The notes: generated by a model not told the origin, from the letters alone. Shown: positions 18,185-30,467, counted from the first letter of the stretch. The stretch: DNA of 64,000 nt from Candidatus Kinetoplastibacterium desouzaii TCC079E (GCF_000340795.1 NC_020294.1:769126-833125); one strand, 5' to 3'. Numbers and translations: made by a program.

Positions 18185-20533
18185 ATGAACGATAAAAAAT
18201 CATTATTAGAATTAATGATTAGAATTTTAATAATACCTATACACTTACTTATAAGTCTTACAACATTCGTTTTCATTATACTATCTATTACATGGTCTAA
18301 GTTGCCTAATCTTGATGCAATGACAAACTATAAACCACCTATACCTCTAAGAATATATAGTGCAGATCATATTCTAATCGGAGAATTTGGAGAAGAACGA
18401 CGTAAATTGCTAAAATTTCATGAAATACCTGATCAAATGAAAATGGCAATATTAGCAACTGAAGATGACCGTTTCTATCAACATAAAGGTATAGATTGGC
18501 AAGGAATATTAAGAGCGGGCATAGTTAATTTAAAAAACATGTCTAAGTCCCAGGGAGCAAGTACTATAACAATGCAAGTAGCTAGGAATTTCTATCTTTC
18601 AACAGAAAAAACATATTTGCGTAAGGTATATGAATTACTTTTAACGATTAAGATAGAATCAGAACTTACAAAAAATCAGATCTTAGAACTATATATGAAT
18701 CAAATATATTTGGGTCACCATACTTATGGATTTGAAGCTGCTTCTTTAAAATATCTAAACAAATCATTATCAGAAATAAACATAGCTGAAGCAGCTCTAT
18801 TAGCTGGAATACCTAAAGCTCCTTCTATATACAATCCAATTTCTAATTTTTCTCGTGCAAAAACGAGACAAAAATATATTTTAGATCGGATGTTATCTCT
18901 TGAATATATTTCAAAGAGTGAATATATTGACGCATTAAATAAAAAAATCATTATAAAAACGATAAATAAACAATCAGAAAATTATAATTCTCATGGAGAA
19001 TATGTTGCAGAAATAGTTAGACAATTACTATTTAAAGTTTATAAAAATAAGCTCTATTCAAAAGGAATAAATGTATACACAACCATCAAAGCTAAGGACC
19101 AAGAAGCTGCCTATCAAGCTATAAGATCTGCCGTTATAAAATATACGCTACAATCTGAATATAATGGACCAGAAGAAAAAATTAAAGTGCCTGTAAAACT
19201 TGAAGATAAACTTACCTTCCATGATGAAAATATACATAAAATACTTGATCAACTATATGATAGTGACGAATTAAAAGCTTATTTAGTAATAAATATAGAT
19301 GAGAATGAAGTAACATTAATCAACAAAAATAAAAAATTAATTAAATTAAATGATAAAAAATCTATCAATTTAACTAGAATAAAAGATCAAACTAAATTAA
19401 TAACAGTAGGGTCAATAGTTTACGTATATGAAAAAAATAATATTAAACAAATTACTAACCTTCCTTCGGTACAAGCAGCATTTGTTTCAATATCTCCACA
19501 AAATGGTGCAATATTGTCTCTTATAGGTGGATTTGATTTTAATATTGGTAATTTTAATAGAGTAATTCAAGCCTGGCGACAACCTGGATCAAGCATAAAA
19601 CCATTTATATATGCAGCAAGTCTTGAAAAAGGAGTATCACCAAACACAAAGGTATCTGACTTGCCTTTTTCATTAACTGCAGAAAAAACAGGATCCAAAC
19701 CATGGAACCCTAAAAACTATGGTCATCGATATGAAGAAAATTTAACAATGCGTCAAGGTCTCTATAAATCGAAAAATATGATTTCAATAAGAATCTTAGA
19801 TAACATTGGACCTATCTATGCTCAGGAATATTTAACAAAATTTGGGTTTGATAAATCAAAACATCCTGCTGTTCTATCTATGGCCTTAGGAACAGGTTTA
19901 GTAACACCTTTACAATTAACCACTGCATTTTCTGTTTTTGCAAATGGAGGACATTTAATACCTCCTTATTTAATAGAAAGAGTTACAGATAGTAATGGAG
20001 AAATCCTTATGCAACACTCTGATGTTGAATTAAACGACACTAATCAAACTATAGATTCAAGGGTTTCATATATTATGAATAACTTATTAAAAGGAGTTGC
20101 TACCTATGGAACAGCATCCAAGGCTAAAAAAGCTCTTAATCGCAGTGATGTAGCAGGAAAAACGGGCACTACAAACGAATCATTTGATGCATGGTTCTCA
20201 GGTTACACACCAGAAATTGTCGCAACTGCCTGGCTAGGTTTTGATCTACCCAAATCTCTTGGTCAATATGAAACTGGTGGTAGATTAGCTATGCCTATAT
20301 GGATAGATTATATGAAGAAAATCATAAAAAACTTACCTGAGCATAAAGAAAGCAACCCACCAGAAGGAATTATTATTGAAAATAATGATTATTATCTAAA
20401 AGAATTTCCACCTGGGAAAACAATATCCGAAATATGTACACATATACCAGATAATTTGATAAACACAAATAAAAAAACCATTAAATTATTACAGTCTAAT
20501 AATAATATTTCTTCCGACTATACTAGAACATAA
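18185..20533 (+). CDS. mrcA: Penicillin-binding protein 1A (bifunctional transglycosylase/transpeptidase)
   Basis: This 782-residue class A PBP polymerises lipid II and cross-links peptidoglycan. One N-terminal membrane helix (about 11-36) anchors it in the inner membrane. The GT51 glycosyltransferase domain follows, with Glu93 in ATEDDRFYQHKG and GASTITMQVARNFYLS. An OB-like insert is next, then the transpeptidase domain with Ser469 in GSSIKPF, SKN in YKSKNMIS, and KTGTT at 659-663. Its last 45 bases overlap the convergent cyaY gene. Divergent aroK-aroB is the normal Bordetella-type neighbourhood. The pilus genes that often lie between them in relatives are absent. Confidence 0.96.
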   Translation: MNDKKSLLELMIRILIIPIHLLISLTTFVFIILSITWSKLPNLDAMTNYKPPIPLRIYSADHILIGEFGEERRKLLKFHEIPDQMKMAILATEDDRFYQHKGIDWQGILRAGIVNLKNMSKSQGASTITMQVARNFYLSTEKTYLRKVYELLLTIKIESELTKNQILELYMNQIYLGHHTYGFEAASLKYLNKSLSEINIAEAALLAGIPKAPSIYNPISNFSRAKTRQKYILDRMLSLEYISKSEYIDALNKKIIIKTINKQSENYNSHGEYVAEIVRQLLFKVYKNKLYSKGINVYTTIKAKDQEAAYQAIRSAVIKYTLQSEYNGPEEKIKVPVKLEDKLTFHDENIHKILDQLYDSDELKAYLVINIDENEVTLINKNKKLIKLNDKKSINLTRIKDQTKLITVGSIVYVYEKNNIKQITNLPSVQAAFVSISPQNGAILSLIGGFDFNIGNFNRVIQAWRQPGSSIKPFIYAASLEKGVSPNTKVSDLPFSLTAEKTGSKPWNPKNYGHRYEENLTMRQGLYKSKNMISIRILDNIGPIYAQEYLTKFGFDKSKHPAVLSMALGTGLVTPLQLTTAFSVFANGGHLIPPYLIERVTDSNGEILMQHSDVELNDTNQTIDSRVSYIMNNLLKGVATYGTASKAKKALNRSDVAGKTGTTNESFDAWFSGYTPEIVATAWLGFDLPKSLGQYETGGRLAMPIWIDYMKKIIKNLPEHKESNPPEGIIIENNDYYLKEFPPGKTISEICTHIPDNLINTNKKTIKLLQSNNNISSDYTRT

Positions 20534-20818
20534 TTCTGATAACTTATCACAAAAATCAACACCTCCTCGATTATCTATCCACTTAAAACCATCATAATAA
20601 TAATGAAAACCGCCTTTTTTTAATGCAGCTAACCATAACTCTTTTAAATGTATTTGAGGGGTTATTACTATATGATTCTTATCATTAAATAATATTTCTA
20701 AAACTCTACCATTAATATTAACATCAACATCAATGTTGTCATTTAAAAGTTCATTTATTTGATCTTCAACTGCCTCTAAAGTATTATCAACTAATGTTAT
20801 AAATTCAATGTCTTTCAT
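20489..20818 (-). CDS. cyaY: CyaY, bacterial frataxin
   Basis: This 109-residue frataxin homologue is an iron-binding regulator of iron-sulfur cluster assembly. The acidic first helix (EFITLVDNTLEAVEDQI) and the beta-sheet signature, ending in KELWLAALKKGGFHYYYDG and the tryptophan-containing KWIDNRGG, fit CyaY at its usual length. It is convergent with mrcA, and the two coding ends overlap by 45 bases. It is divergent from lptM-lysA, the standard betaproteobacterial and gammaproteobacterial neighbourhood. Confidence 0.9.
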   Translation of the reverse strand: MKDIEFITLVDNTLEAVEDQINELLNDNIDVDVNINGRVLEILFNDKNHIVITPQIHLKELWLAALKKGGFHYYYDGFKWIDNRGGVDFCDKLSELCSSIVGRNIIIRL

Positions 20819-20920
20819 ATGTTTTTTATTTGTTGAATAGAAAATAGGAATATCCTATAAATAATATTATCTTTTAAAGATAGTATCCTTAATCTATTAT
20901 AAATTGTAAAATTAACTGTC

Positions 20921-21061
20921 ATGAAATATAAAAATAAACTTTTTACTATTATAACAATAATATTTTTATCTTCACTTTTAAACTCATGTGGATATAAAGG
21001 CCAGCTTTATATTGAAACAATGCAAAAACCACAAAATAATATTATTAAAATTAATAATTAA
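20921..21061 (+). CDS. lptM: LptM-like small outer-membrane lipoprotein
   Basis: This is a 46-residue ORF starting ATG at 20921. It has two lysines, a hydrophobic stretch (residues 7-20) and a lipobox LNSC, with the lipidated cysteine at position 23. The sequence right after the cysteine is GYKGQLY, the hallmark of the YifL/LptM family (CGxKGxLY), which stabilises disulfide-matured LptD during LPS export assembly. It lies between divergent cyaY and lysA, exactly where lptM is found in other Proteobacteria. The tail beyond residue 35 is short and variable. Assignment rests on the lipobox, motif and context. Confidence 0.85.
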   Translation: MKYKNKLFTIITIIFLSSLLNSCGYKGQLYIETMQKPQNNIIKINN

Positions 21062-21129
21062 TAATTAATATAGATTAGACTGTAGTATTTCCTCTAGAAA
21101 CTTAATATTTTATAACTAACATTCATAAT

Positions 21130-22386
21130 ATGAAAAATAATCATTTAAAATTAAAAAACAATATATTCCATGTAGAAAATATTAACTTAGAATTACTAGC
21201 AAACAAAATGGGAACTCCGTTATATGTTTACTCAAGAGCTGCTATTAAGGATTCATGGAATAGATATGCCAAAGCCATATTAAACAAAAATTGTTTGATA
21301 TGTTATGGTATGAAAGCCAATTCAAATTTAGCTATTTTAAAAGAATTTTCTGAACTAGGCTCTGGATTTGATATTGTTTCTGGAGGAGAATTAGAAAGAG
21401 CTCTAGCTATAGGTGCCAATCCACAAAAAATTGTTTTCTCAGGAGTAGGAAAACAAGAATGGGAAATAATATATGCACTTAAATCTGGTATAAAATGTTT
21501 CAACATTGAATCTGAAGCTGAATTACATAAAATATCTGATATTGCAAGCAATTTACATATTACAGCTCCAATATCAATAAGAGTTAATCCTGATGTTGAT
21601 GCAAAAACACACCCATATATTTCTACAGGCTTAAAAGAAAATAAGTTTGGTATATCTATTAAAAATGCTTTAAATTGCTACAAAACAGCCTCAAAATTAC
21701 CTTTTATCGATATTGTAGGAATAGACTGCCATATAGGATCACAATTAACAGAAATACCACCATTCATAGATGCTTTAGATAAATTAATTCCATTAATAAA
21801 AGAACTAATTAAAAATAATATTTCCATTAAACATTTAGATATCGGTGGAGGATTAGGAATTACATATAAAGACGAAGTCATTCCAGATCCAAAACAAATT
21901 ATTGATTCTGTCATATTAAAGCTAAAAGAATCAAATCTAGATCATTTAGAACTGATATTAGAACCAGGTCGTTCTTTAATAGGAAATTGTGGCATACTTC
22001 TTACAAAAGTTATATACATCAAACACTCTGAAGATCGCAATTTCGTAATAGTAGATGCCGCCATGAATGATTTACTAAGACCTGCTCTTTATCAATCATA
22101 CCACGAGGTAAAACCAGTAGCTCCAAGAACAGGAAACGCTAAAGAGTATGATGTTGTAGGACCTATTTGTGAAAGTGCTGATTGGCTAGCAAAGAATAGA
22201 CTATTAAATGTACAAGAAAATGATCTTTTAATCATAGAATCTGCTGGTGCTTACTGTACCACAATGTCTAGTAATTATAATTCTAGAGTTAGGCCTGCGG
22301 AAGTTATAGTAGATGATTGTAAATATTATATTATAAAAAACAGAGAAAATTTATCAGATATACTAAAACTTGAAACAACGATATAA
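21130..22386 (+). CDS. lysA: Diaminopimelate decarboxylase
   Basis: This 418-residue fold-type III PLP enzyme converts meso-diaminopimelate to L-lysine, the last step of lysine synthesis. PLP binds Lys62 in CYGMKANSN. Further motifs are GSGFDIVSGGELERAL, VGIDCHIGSQ, LDIGGGLGI, LEPGRSLIGNCG and the second-subunit cysteine loop GPICESADW. The normal length and all motifs indicate an active enzyme. It follows lptM by 68 bases on the same strand and is ended by a compact terminator. With dapA-F elsewhere it would give lysine to cell and host; those genes are not in the window. Confidence 0.97.
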   Translation: MKNNHLKLKNNIFHVENINLELLANKMGTPLYVYSRAAIKDSWNRYAKAILNKNCLICYGMKANSNLAILKEFSELGSGFDIVSGGELERALAIGANPQKIVFSGVGKQEWEIIYALKSGIKCFNIESEAELHKISDIASNLHITAPISIRVNPDVDAKTHPYISTGLKENKFGISIKNALNCYKTASKLPFIDIVGIDCHIGSQLTEIPPFIDALDKLIPLIKELIKNNISIKHLDIGGGLGITYKDEVIPDPKQIIDSVILKLKESNLDHLELILEPGRSLIGNCGILLTKVIYIKHSEDRNFVIVDAAMNDLLRPALYQSYHEVKPVAPRTGNAKEYDVVGPICESADWLAKNRLLNVQENDLLIIESAGAYCTTMSSNYNSRVRPAEVIVDDCKYYIIKNRENLSDILKLETTI

Positions 22387-22402
22387 TTCAAAATACTTAA
22401 AT

Positions 22403-22423
22403 AGCCTAATTAATTATTAGGCT
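22403..22423 (+). terminator. Rho-independent terminator after lysA
   Basis: AGCCTAAT at 22403-22410 pairs perfectly with ATTAGGCT at 22416-22423 around a five-base loop, followed by TATATTTTC. It begins 16 bases after the lysA stop codon and before the engB start, so it separates the two genes. Confidence 0.8.
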
Positions 22424-22459
22424 TATATTTTCATAAAAATTTAACTTATAAAAACATCA

Positions 22460-24099
<1,640 letters not shown>

Positions 24100-24112
24100 T
24101 CTGTCGCAAGAA

Positions 24113-24147
24113 CAAAAGGGTTTCTTTAACAAAAAGAAATCCTTTTG
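24113..24147. terminator. Bidirectional terminator between hemB and rplQ
   Basis: CAAAAGGGTTTCTTT (24113-24127) pairs with AAAGAAATCCTTTTG (24133-24147) with one G-T pair. It lies between convergent hemB and rplQ, so it ends both the engB-hemB transcript and the long ribosomal-protein transcript coming from the right. Confidence 0.85.
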
Positions 24148-24167
24148 CTAAAAGAATATATTAATAT

Positions 24168-24548
24168 TTATTCATCAGATGCTTTAGATTCTGATCTATC
24201 TACCATTTCCATAAAAGCCATAGGCGCATTATCCCCTTGACGAAATCCCATTTTAAGAATTCTAGTATAACCACCTGATCTGCTAAGATAGCGTGGTCCA
24301 ATATCATCAAATAACTTAACAACAGCATTACGATCACGTAATCTTGCAAAAGCTTGACGTTTATTTGCAAGGGTCGGGTTCTTACCTAAAGTAATCAATG
24401 GTTCTATAACATGACGTAATTCCTTTGCCTTTGGCAAAGTTGTCTTAATAGTTTCACTATTTATCAAAGACACAGCCATATTGCGAAACATAGCAGCACG
24501 ATGACTACTGGTGCGATTTAGCTTACGCAAACCATTACCATGACGCAT
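24168..24548 (-). CDS. rplQ: 50S ribosomal protein L17
   Basis: This 126-residue large-subunit protein starts [17 protein letters not shown], the universal L17 N-terminus, and contains the conserved [14 protein letters not shown] helix. It has the usual length. It is the last gene of the alpha operon (rpsM-rpsK-rpsD-rpoA-rplQ), 54 bases after rpoA, and is followed by a terminator shared with hemB. Confidence 0.97.
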   Translation of the reverse strand: MRHGNGLRKLNRTSSHRAAMFRNMAVSLINSETIKTTLPKAKELRHVIEPLITLGKNPTLANKRQAFARLRDRNAVVKLFDDIGPRYLSRSGGYTRILKMGFRQGDNAPMAFMEMVDRSESKASDE

Positions 24549-24602
24549 AATAAATTTCCTTCAATTTAAAAAAATATCATTTCCAAATCTCTCGATAAAC
24601 AA

Positions 24603-25592
24603 TCAGGAATGCTCTATATCTATAGGAGGCCAATCATCTAATTTCATACCGAGTGTCAATCCCCTAGCAGCCAAAACATCTTTTATCTCATTCAAAGATT
24701 TACGACCTAAATTAGGAGTTTTTAACAGTTCATGTTCTGTACGTTGAATTAAATCACCAATATAATAAACATTTTCTGCTTTTAAGCAATTGGCAGAACG
24801 AACAGTCAATTCCAATTCATCAACAGGTTTTAATAAAATAGGATCAATACGTGGTGCATTTTTAGAAGGAACTTCTTGCAAATCATCTGATCCTTGTAAA
24901 GAAGCAAATACTGAAAGTTGATCCACCAAAATATGAGCTGCTTTTCTAATAGACTCTTCAGGTGTAAGAACACCATTTGTTTCTATATCCAAAACAAGCT
25001 TATCCAAGTCTGTACGTTGTTCAACACGAGCATTTTCAACATAATAACTAACTTTTCTTACTGGGCTATAGGAAGCATCTAATACAATACACCCTATTGA
25101 ATCATTCCTTTCTTCATTAAGTGATCTCATATTACCAGGAATATAACCACGTCCTTTTTCCACTCTAAAATGCATTTCTAACCTACCACTACCAGTCAAA
25201 TTACAAATCAAATGTTCTGGGTTAATTATTTCAACATCGTGTGGTAATTCTATATCTTTTGCTAAAACAGCTGTTGCTCCATCTTTGATCAGAGTCAAAT
25301 CGATTTTACTTTTATCTCCATGAATCTTAAAAACAATGCCTTTTAAATTCATCATTATATCTACAACATCCTCTCTAACTCCAGGAATAGTAGAATACTC
25401 ATGAACAACTCCAGCAATGCTTACTTCAGTAGGAGCATATCCCTCCATTGAAGATAACAATATACGTCTCAAAGCATTTCCGAGTGTATGCCCATAACCA
25501 CGTTCAAAAGGCTCCATGATTATTTTAGCTCTATTTGGAGCTATTGGTTCTACCTCAACGGTTCGAGGCTTTAAAAAATCCCGAATAGGCAT
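24603..25592 (-). CDS. rpoA: RNA polymerase subunit alpha
   Basis: This 329-residue alpha subunit initiates RNA polymerase assembly. The N-terminal dimerisation domain (1-235) contains [21 protein letters not shown] linker leads to the C-terminal domain with [18 protein letters not shown] and the [14 protein letters not shown] helix-hairpin-helix, which contacts promoter UP elements and activators. The length is identical to E. coli. The CTD is intact despite genome reduction. Confidence 0.98.
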   Translation of the reverse strand: MPIRDFLKPRTVEVEPIAPNRAKIIMEPFERGYGHTLGNALRRILLSSMEGYAPTEVSIAGVVHEYSTIPGVREDVVDIMMNLKGIVFKIHGDKSKIDLTLIKDGATAVLAKDIELPHDVEIINPEHLICNLTGSGRLEMHFRVEKGRGYIPGNMRSLNEERNDSIGCIVLDASYSPVRKVSYYVENARVEQRTDLDKLVLDIETNGVLTPEESIRKAAHILVDQLSVFASLQGSDDLQEVPSKNAPRIDPILLKPVDELELTVRSANCLKAENVYYIGDLIQRTEHELLKTPNLGRKSLNEIKDVLAARGLTLGMKLDDWPPIDIEHS

Positions 25593-25689
25593 ATTAAATT
25601 CCTATACAATACCCTCAGTTCGTTACACTGATAAGGCTGATAAATAAAAAACCTATTTAATTCTAAAGTTTCAAATTAGAATGGCAATA

Positions 25690-26313
25690 TTATCGAGAAT
25701 AAAGCTCAACAATCATTGATTCATTTATATCTCTAGCAACATCAACACGGTCAGGATATGACTTAAAAGTACCTGTTAATTTCTCTGAATCAACATGCAC
25801 CCATTGAGGGATACCAATACTCTCAGCTAATTTGATTGACTCCTTAATTCTAATTTGATTCTTAGATTTTTCACGAACAGAAACTACATCTCCAACCTTA
25901 ACAGATAGAGATGCTATATCAACAACTCTACCATTTACCTCAATAGATCTATGACTAATTAATTGACGAGATTCAGATCTAGTTGATCCAAAGCCCATTC
26001 TATAAACAACATTATCAAGTCTAGACTCAAGAAGTTTTATTAAAGTTTCACCTGTGTTTCCTCTACGACGCTCAGATTCCTCAAAGTATCTACGAAATTG
26101 TTTTTCTAAAATTCCATACATTCTTTTTAATTTTTGTTTTTCTCGCATCTGAGATCCATAATCAGACGTACGTGATCCAGAAGTGCGACCATGTTGACCT
26201 GGTTTTGATTCAGCCTTACATTTTGAATCAAAGGATCTACGTGCGCTTTTAAGAAAAAGATCAGTACCCTCACGACGTGAGAGTTTACATTTTGGTCCAA
26301 TATAACGTGCCAT
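25690..26313 (-). CDS. rpsD: 30S ribosomal protein S4
   Basis: This 207-residue primary 16S rRNA binder also represses the alpha operon in E. coli. I chose the ATG at 26313 ([16 protein letters not shown]). A longer frame starting at 26364 would overlap rpsK by 31 bases and adds non-homologous residues. The S4 RNA-binding domain is seen at [15 protein letters not shown] and SHRSIEVNG. It has no zinc-binding cysteine set, so it is the zinc-free form. Confidence 0.97.
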   Translation of the reverse strand: MARYIGPKCKLSRREGTDLFLKSARRSFDSKCKAESKPGQHGRTSGSRTSDYGSQMREKQKLKRMYGILEKQFRRYFEESERRRGNTGETLIKLLESRLDNVVYRMGFGSTRSESRQLISHRSIEVNGRVVDIASLSVKVGDVVSVREKSKNQIRIKESIKLAESIGIPQWVHVDSEKLTGTFKSYPDRVDVARDINESMIVELYSR

Positions 26314-26333
26314 GATAAATTTTACCTTTCCAT

Positions 26334-26735
26334 TTATATGCGACGACGCTTTGGAGGACGACACCCATTATGAGGAACAGGTGTGATATCTGCTATACTT
26401 GAAATTTTAATACCAAGTGCATTTAATGCTCTTACAGAAGATTCACGTCCAGGTCCAGGTCCTTTAATACGAACCTCGAGTGTTTTAATTCCAAAATCTA
26501 CTGCCGCACGACCAGCTGCTTCAGCAGCAACTTGTGCTGCAAAAGGAGTAGATTTTCTTGAACCTTTAAACCCAGAAGATCCTGAAGTCGCCCAAGACAA
26601 AGCGTTACCTTGTCTATCTGTTATAGTTACGATAGTATTATTAAAAGAAGCATGTATATGTGCTATACCATCAGAAATATTTTTTTTACTTTTTTTACGG
26701 ACACGTGAAGATCCGCTTACAGAATTTTTCGCCAT
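26334..26735 (-). CDS. rpsK: 30S ribosomal protein S11
   Basis: This 133-residue platform protein of the small subunit has the hallmark [20 protein letters not shown] and the C-terminal [15 protein letters not shown]. An N-terminal basic extension ([11 protein letters not shown]) is as in other Betaproteobacteria. It is the second gene of the alpha operon, 18 bases after rpsM. Confidence 0.98.
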   Translation of the reverse strand: MAKNSVSGSSRVRKKSKKNISDGIAHIHASFNNTIVTITDRQGNALSWATSGSSGFKGSRKSTPFAAQVAAEAAGRAAVDFGIKTLEVRIKGPGPGRESSVRALNALGIKISSIADITPVPHNGCRPPKRRRI

Positions 26736-26753
26736 AATATTAAAATTCCTCTA

Positions 26754-27119
26754 CTATTTTTTCAAAGAGGCAGCTGCACGACGTGGACCTTTTCTCGTGC
26801 GAGCATTAGTTCTAGTTCTTTGACCACGAACTGGAAGTCCTCTTTTATGACGCATACCACGATACGTACCAAGATCAATTAATCTTTTAATCGAAAATTG
26901 AATCTCACGACGAAGATCACCTTCTACTGTAAACAATCCAACTTGTTCGCGAATACTCTCTAATTCCGCATCAGTCATATCCTTTATCTTTTTGCTACAT
27001 GACACTCCAGAAGCTTCACAAATTTTGCGAGCAGTAGAACGTCCTATACCAAAAATTGCGGTCAAACCAATCTCAGCATGCTGTTGTGGCGGAATATTAA
27101 TGCCAGCAATACGGGCCAT
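26754..27119 (-). CDS. rpsM: 30S ribosomal protein S13
   Basis: This 121-residue protein of the small-subunit head contacts tRNA and the B1 bridge. It starts [20 protein letters not shown], contains the helix-turn-helix [11 protein letters not shown], and ends in the basic [15 protein letters not shown] tail. The length is standard. It follows rpmJ and opens the alpha operon cluster. Confidence 0.98.
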   Translation of the reverse strand: MARIAGINIPPQQHAEIGLTAIFGIGRSTARKICEASGVSCSKKIKDMTDAELESIREQVGLFTVEGDLRREIQFSIKRLIDLGTYRGMRHKRGLPVRGQRTRTNARTRKGPRRAAASLKK

Positions 27120-27175
27120 AAATGTTCCTTGAATAAATCATCTATTCCATCAAAAAAAATTAATATATAAATATA

Positions 27176-27289
27176 TCAACCTTGACGTTGTTTATGACGC
27201 GGATCAGTGCAAATAATACGCACTACTCCGTGACGTTTAATAACCTTACAATGGCGGCAAACCCGCTTAACCGATGCCATTACTTTCAT
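27176..27289 (-). CDS. rpmJ: 50S ribosomal protein L36
   Basis: This is a 37-residue protein, [14 protein letters not shown] at its start and DPRHKQRQG at its end. Cys11, Cys14, Cys27 and His32 form the zinc-ribbon site of the zinc-binding L36 form. It sits in its usual place between infA and rpsM. Its small size makes it easy to miss. It is the smallest ribosomal protein and helps fold 23S rRNA near L6 and L16. Confidence 0.96.
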   Translation of the reverse strand: MKVMASVKRVCRHCKVIKRHGVVRIICTDPRHKQRQG

Positions 27290-27323
27290 GGACAACTCCT
27301 AAACTTCCGTAAAATTCTCAGGC

Positions 27324-27542
27324 TTACTTGGCACGGAAAATAATTCGGGCCCTAGTAAGATCATAAGGTGTAAGCTCTACTGTCACTTTATCCCCTGGTA
27401 ATATCCTAATATAATGCATTCGCATTTTACCAGAGATATGACCTAGAACCACATGACCATTTTCGAGCTTAACTCTAAAATTTGCATTAGGAAGATTTTC
27501 TAAAACCTCTCCCTGCATTTGTATGACATCGTCCTTAGACAT
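27324..27542 (-). CDS. infA: Translation initiation factor IF-1
   Basis: This is a 72-residue OB-fold protein that binds the 30S A site during initiation. It has the full conserved sequence [30 protein letters not shown] and [17 protein letters not shown]. It lies between secY and rpmJ, as in most Betaproteobacteria. Confidence 0.98.
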   Translation of the reverse strand: MSKDDVIQMQGEVLENLPNANFRVKLENGHVVLGHISGKMRMHYIRILPGDKVTVELTPYDLTRARIIFRAK

Positions 27543-27583
27543 TATCTTCTTTACTAAAAATAAAACAAATGTTTTCCATTACT

Positions 27584-28891
27584 CTAACTCTTAAAATTAG
27601 CTTTCTTAAGCAAAGAATCATACTGATAAGACATAACACAAGATTGAACCTGAGTCATAAAATCCATCGTTACAACAACAATTATCAATAAAGAGGTACC
27701 TCCAAAATTAAAAGGCACATTCCATTTAGAAATTAAAAACTCAGGAATTAGACATATTACTACAATATATATCGAACCTACCAATGTTAATCTTGTTAAG
27801 ATTTTATCAACATAACGTGATGTTTGTTCACCAGGTCTAATACCTGGGATCAAAGCACCACTTTTTTTAAGGTTGTCAGCCGTTTCTCTACTATTAAAAA
27901 CTAAAGCAGTATAAAAAAAACAGAAAAAAACAATCAAAACAGAATATAAAAACACGTACAAAGGTTGTCTAGGTGACAAGTTTTCAGCCACAACATTTAA
28001 CCAATTCATACTATCAACGCCAGAAAACCAACTAGCAATTGTAGCAGGAAGAAGCATCAAAGAAGAGGCAAAAATTGGAGGAATAACCCCTGACATGTTT
28101 AATTTTAAAGGTAAATGAGAATTTTGTCCTCTATAAATCTTATTACCAACTTGACGTTGAGCATAATTAACAACAATTTTACGTTGCCCCATCTCTACAA
28201 AAACAACCAAAAAAGTTACTGTAAAAACAACAGCAATAATAAAAAATGCTGCAATTAAGCTCATGGAATTAAAACGAACCATTTCTAAAAGAGCAAACAA
28301 AGCACCTGGTAATTCAGAGACTATACCTGCAAATATTATCATGGAAATTCCATTTCCTAATCCTCTTTCAGTAATCTGTTCTCCTAACCACATTACAAAC
28401 ATAGTACCTGTAATTAAAGTTAAAATTCTTACAAAATGAGGAAACATACCATTACTTATAATTAAATCATGCTGTGATTCTAAAACCAAAGAAACACCGA
28501 AAGATTGTATTAAAGCAACTAATACTGTAACGTATCTAGTATATCTAGATATTTTCCTTCGTCCTGCCTCACCTTCCTTTTTCAAAGATTCCAATGAAGG
28601 TATGACTACACTTAAAAGCTGCACAACTATTGATGCAGATATATAAGGCATGATACCTAAAGCAAAAATTGAAAATCTAGATAAAGCACCTCCAGAAAAC
28701 ATATTAAATAAACTTACAATACCACCTTGATTATTGTTAAAAAGCTCCGCTAAAGCATAAGGATCAACACCTGGAACAGGAATATGTGTACCAATACGAT
28801 AAACAATAAGAGCCAGAACAAGAAATAAAGATCTTCTTTTAAAATCAGAAGAACCTAAATTATTTGCAAGCGATGAAATTTCTTTAGCCAC
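27584..28891 (-). CDS. secY: SecY, protein translocase channel subunit
   Basis: This 435-residue, ten-helix inner-membrane channel exports unfolded proteins with SecE and SecA. The plug region ([20 protein letters not shown]), the cytoplasmic loop [16 protein letters not shown] [26 protein letters not shown] and the C5 loop [15 protein letters not shown] are all present. It follows rplO by 11 bases at the end of the spc operon. The secE partner is at 54484-54849. Confidence 0.98.
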   Translation of the reverse strand: MAKEISSLANNLGSSDFKRRSLFLVLALIVYRIGTHIPVPGVDPYALAELFNNNQGGIVSLFNMFSGGALSRFSIFALGIMPYISASIVVQLLSVVIPSLESLKKEGEAGRRKISRYTRYVTVLVALIQSFGVSLVLESQHDLIISNGMFPHFVRILTLITGTMFVMWLGEQITERGLGNGISMIIFAGIVSELPGALFALLEMVRFNSMSLIAAFFIIAVVFTVTFLVVFVEMGQRKIVVNYAQRQVGNKIYRGQNSHLPLKLNMSGVIPPIFASSLMLLPATIASWFSGVDSMNWLNVVAENLSPRQPLYVFLYSVLIVFFCFFYTALVFNSRETADNLKKSGALIPGIRPGEQTSRYVDKILTRLTLVGSIYIVVICLIPEFLISKWNVPFNFGGTSLLIIVVVTMDFMTQVQSCVMSYQYDSLLKKANFKS

Positions 28892-28902
28892 TTAAAAACC
28901 TC

Positions 28903-29343
28903 TCAAAGTATCGAACCACCAAGCTTTTCTAAAGCCATACGAGCACCAGAAGAAACAGAAAGCCCCTTTAATATAAACTTGCGAGATACAGTTCCAGTTT
29001 TAATAATTTTTACAAATTTAACTTCATCTTTTACCAAGCCTGCTAATTTCAACACTTGCAAATCAATTTCTTCAGTTGGCAAAGACTCTAAAGAAAATAA
29101 ACGGACTTCTCCATAAAGATGTTTACCCATTTGCCGAAATCCTCTCTTAGGAAGACGTCTTTGTAAAGGCATTTGACCACCTTCAAAACCAACCTTATGA
29201 AAACCACCAGCACGCGATTTTTGACCCTTATGGCCTCTTCCTGCTGTTTTTCCAAAACCAGAACCAATTCCACGGCCAACTCTACGCCTAGAAAACTTAC
29301 TGCCCTCGGATGGACTAAGTGAATTTAATCTAATCTCTAACAT
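28903..29343 (-). CDS. rplO: 50S ribosomal protein L15
   Basis: This 146-residue late-assembly protein of the large subunit has the glycine-rich [20 protein letters not shown] stretch and [17 protein letters not shown]. It lies between rpmD and secY, nine bases from rpmD. Confidence 0.97.
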   Translation of the reverse strand: MLEIRLNSLSPSEGSKFSRRRVGRGIGSGFGKTAGRGHKGQKSRAGGFHKVGFEGGQMPLQRRLPKRGFRQMGKHLYGEVRLFSLESLPTEEIDLQVLKLAGLVKDEVKFVKIIKTGTVSRKFILKGLSVSSGARMALEKLGGSIL

Positions 29344-29352
29344 CTCAATCCT

Positions 29353-29538
29353 TTAGATATTCGAAACATCAACGAGATAATCTACCTTACGAATCATTCC
29401 TCTTACCTCAGGAGTGTCATTTAAAACACTAATGCTATTTATTTTTCGTAAACCAAGACCTCTAACAGTTTCTCGATGAGACTTTTTAATTCCTATCGTG
29501 GAACGTAGAAGTTTAATTTTTAGTTGCTTATTAGTCAT
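29353..29538 (-). CDS. rpmD: 50S ribosomal protein L30
   Basis: This is a 61-residue protein of the bacterial short L30 type, with [20 protein letters not shown] and LGLRKINS. It lies five bases after rpsE and nine before rplO, its standard place. Confidence 0.96.
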   Translation of the reverse strand: MTNKQLKIKLLRSTIGIKKSHRETVRGLGLRKINSISVLNDTPEVRGMIRKVDYLVDVSNI

Positions 29539-29543
29539 CAGAA

Positions 29544-30065
29544 TTATCCTAATATTTCCTCAACGCTTTTACCTCTTTTAGCTGCTACTTCTGAAGGCGT
29601 TAAAGAACTACGCAAACCATTAAATGTAGCTCTAACTAAGTTATATGGATTACTAGAACCTAAACTTTTTGCTACAACATTACGTACTCCCATTACCTCA
29701 AAGATAGCACGCATAGGACCACCAGCTATAACTCCTGAACCATCAGATGCTGGAGAAATTATTACTTTAGAAGCTCCATGTTTACCAACAACAGCATGCT
29801 GTAAAGTTCCATTTCTTAGAGAAACTTTAAACATATTACGACGAGCTTGTTCCATAGCTTTCTGAACAGATACAGGAACCTCACGAGCTTTACCCTTACC
29901 CATACCTATACGACCATCACCATCACCAACAACTGTAAGAGCGGCAAAACTCATAGTTCGTCCACCCTTAACAACTTTGCTGACACGATTAACAGCTATC
30001 ATTTTCTCACGTAAGCCGTCATCATTTTCTTTATCTGTATTATTCCTGCCTTGTACTTTGGCCAT
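29544..30065 (-). CDS. rpsE: 30S ribosomal protein S5
   Basis: This 173-residue decoding-fidelity protein has the double-stranded RNA-binding fold with [40 protein letters not shown] and [20 protein letters not shown]. The length is normal. It is part of the spc operon, 12 bases after rplR. Confidence 0.98.
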   Translation of the reverse strand: MAKVQGRNNTDKENDDGLREKMIAVNRVSKVVKGGRTMSFAALTVVGDGDGRIGMGKGKAREVPVSVQKAMEQARRNMFKVSLRNGTLQHAVVGKHGASKVIISPASDGSGVIAGGPMRAIFEVMGVRNVVAKSLGSSNPYNLVRATFNGLRSSLTPSEVAAKRGKSVEEILG

Positions 30066-30077
30066 TGTTAAACCCTC

Positions 30078-30443
30078 TTAAAACCGTAAGCCAGCATTTC
30101 GTGCTGCATCAGCAAGCTCTTTAATCCTGCCATGATAACGAAATCCTGAACGATCAAAAGCAACAGATTCAATTCCTACTGCTTTTGCTTTTTCCGCGAT
30201 ACGCATACCAATTATAGAAGCAGCTATTTTGTTACCTCCATGAGTAGTTTTGCTTGCCACTAAAGAACGAACTTCTGACTCTGCTGTAGAAGCACTAACT
30301 AAAATCTTATCCCCTTCAGGTGAAATAATATTTGCATAAATATGCAAGTTAGAACGAAAAACAGAAAGGCGATTAATTTGCAATTCTCTAATTCTACGCC
30401 TTGTCGGAATTGAACGACGTAACCTGGAATTTCTTTTGTTCAT
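30078..30443 (-). CDS. rplR: 50S ribosomal protein L18
   Basis: This is a 121-residue 5S-rRNA-binding protein with [16 protein letters not shown] in the N-terminal half and [20 protein letters not shown] at the C-terminus, both family hallmarks. It lies between rplF and rpsE. Confidence 0.97.
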   Translation of the reverse strand: MNKRNSRLRRSIPTRRRIRELQINRLSVFRSNLHIYANIISPEGDKILVSASTAESEVRSLVASKTTHGGNKIAASIIGMRIAEKAKAVGIESVAFDRSGFRYHGRIKELADAARNAGLRF

Positions 30444-30467
30444 AATTGTTCCTTGTTTATACTCCTA

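Noticed and set aside
26383..26823. 146-residue plus-strand ORF over rpsK and the end of rpsM
   Set aside because: It is a shadow of two conserved ribosomal protein genes on the minus strand.
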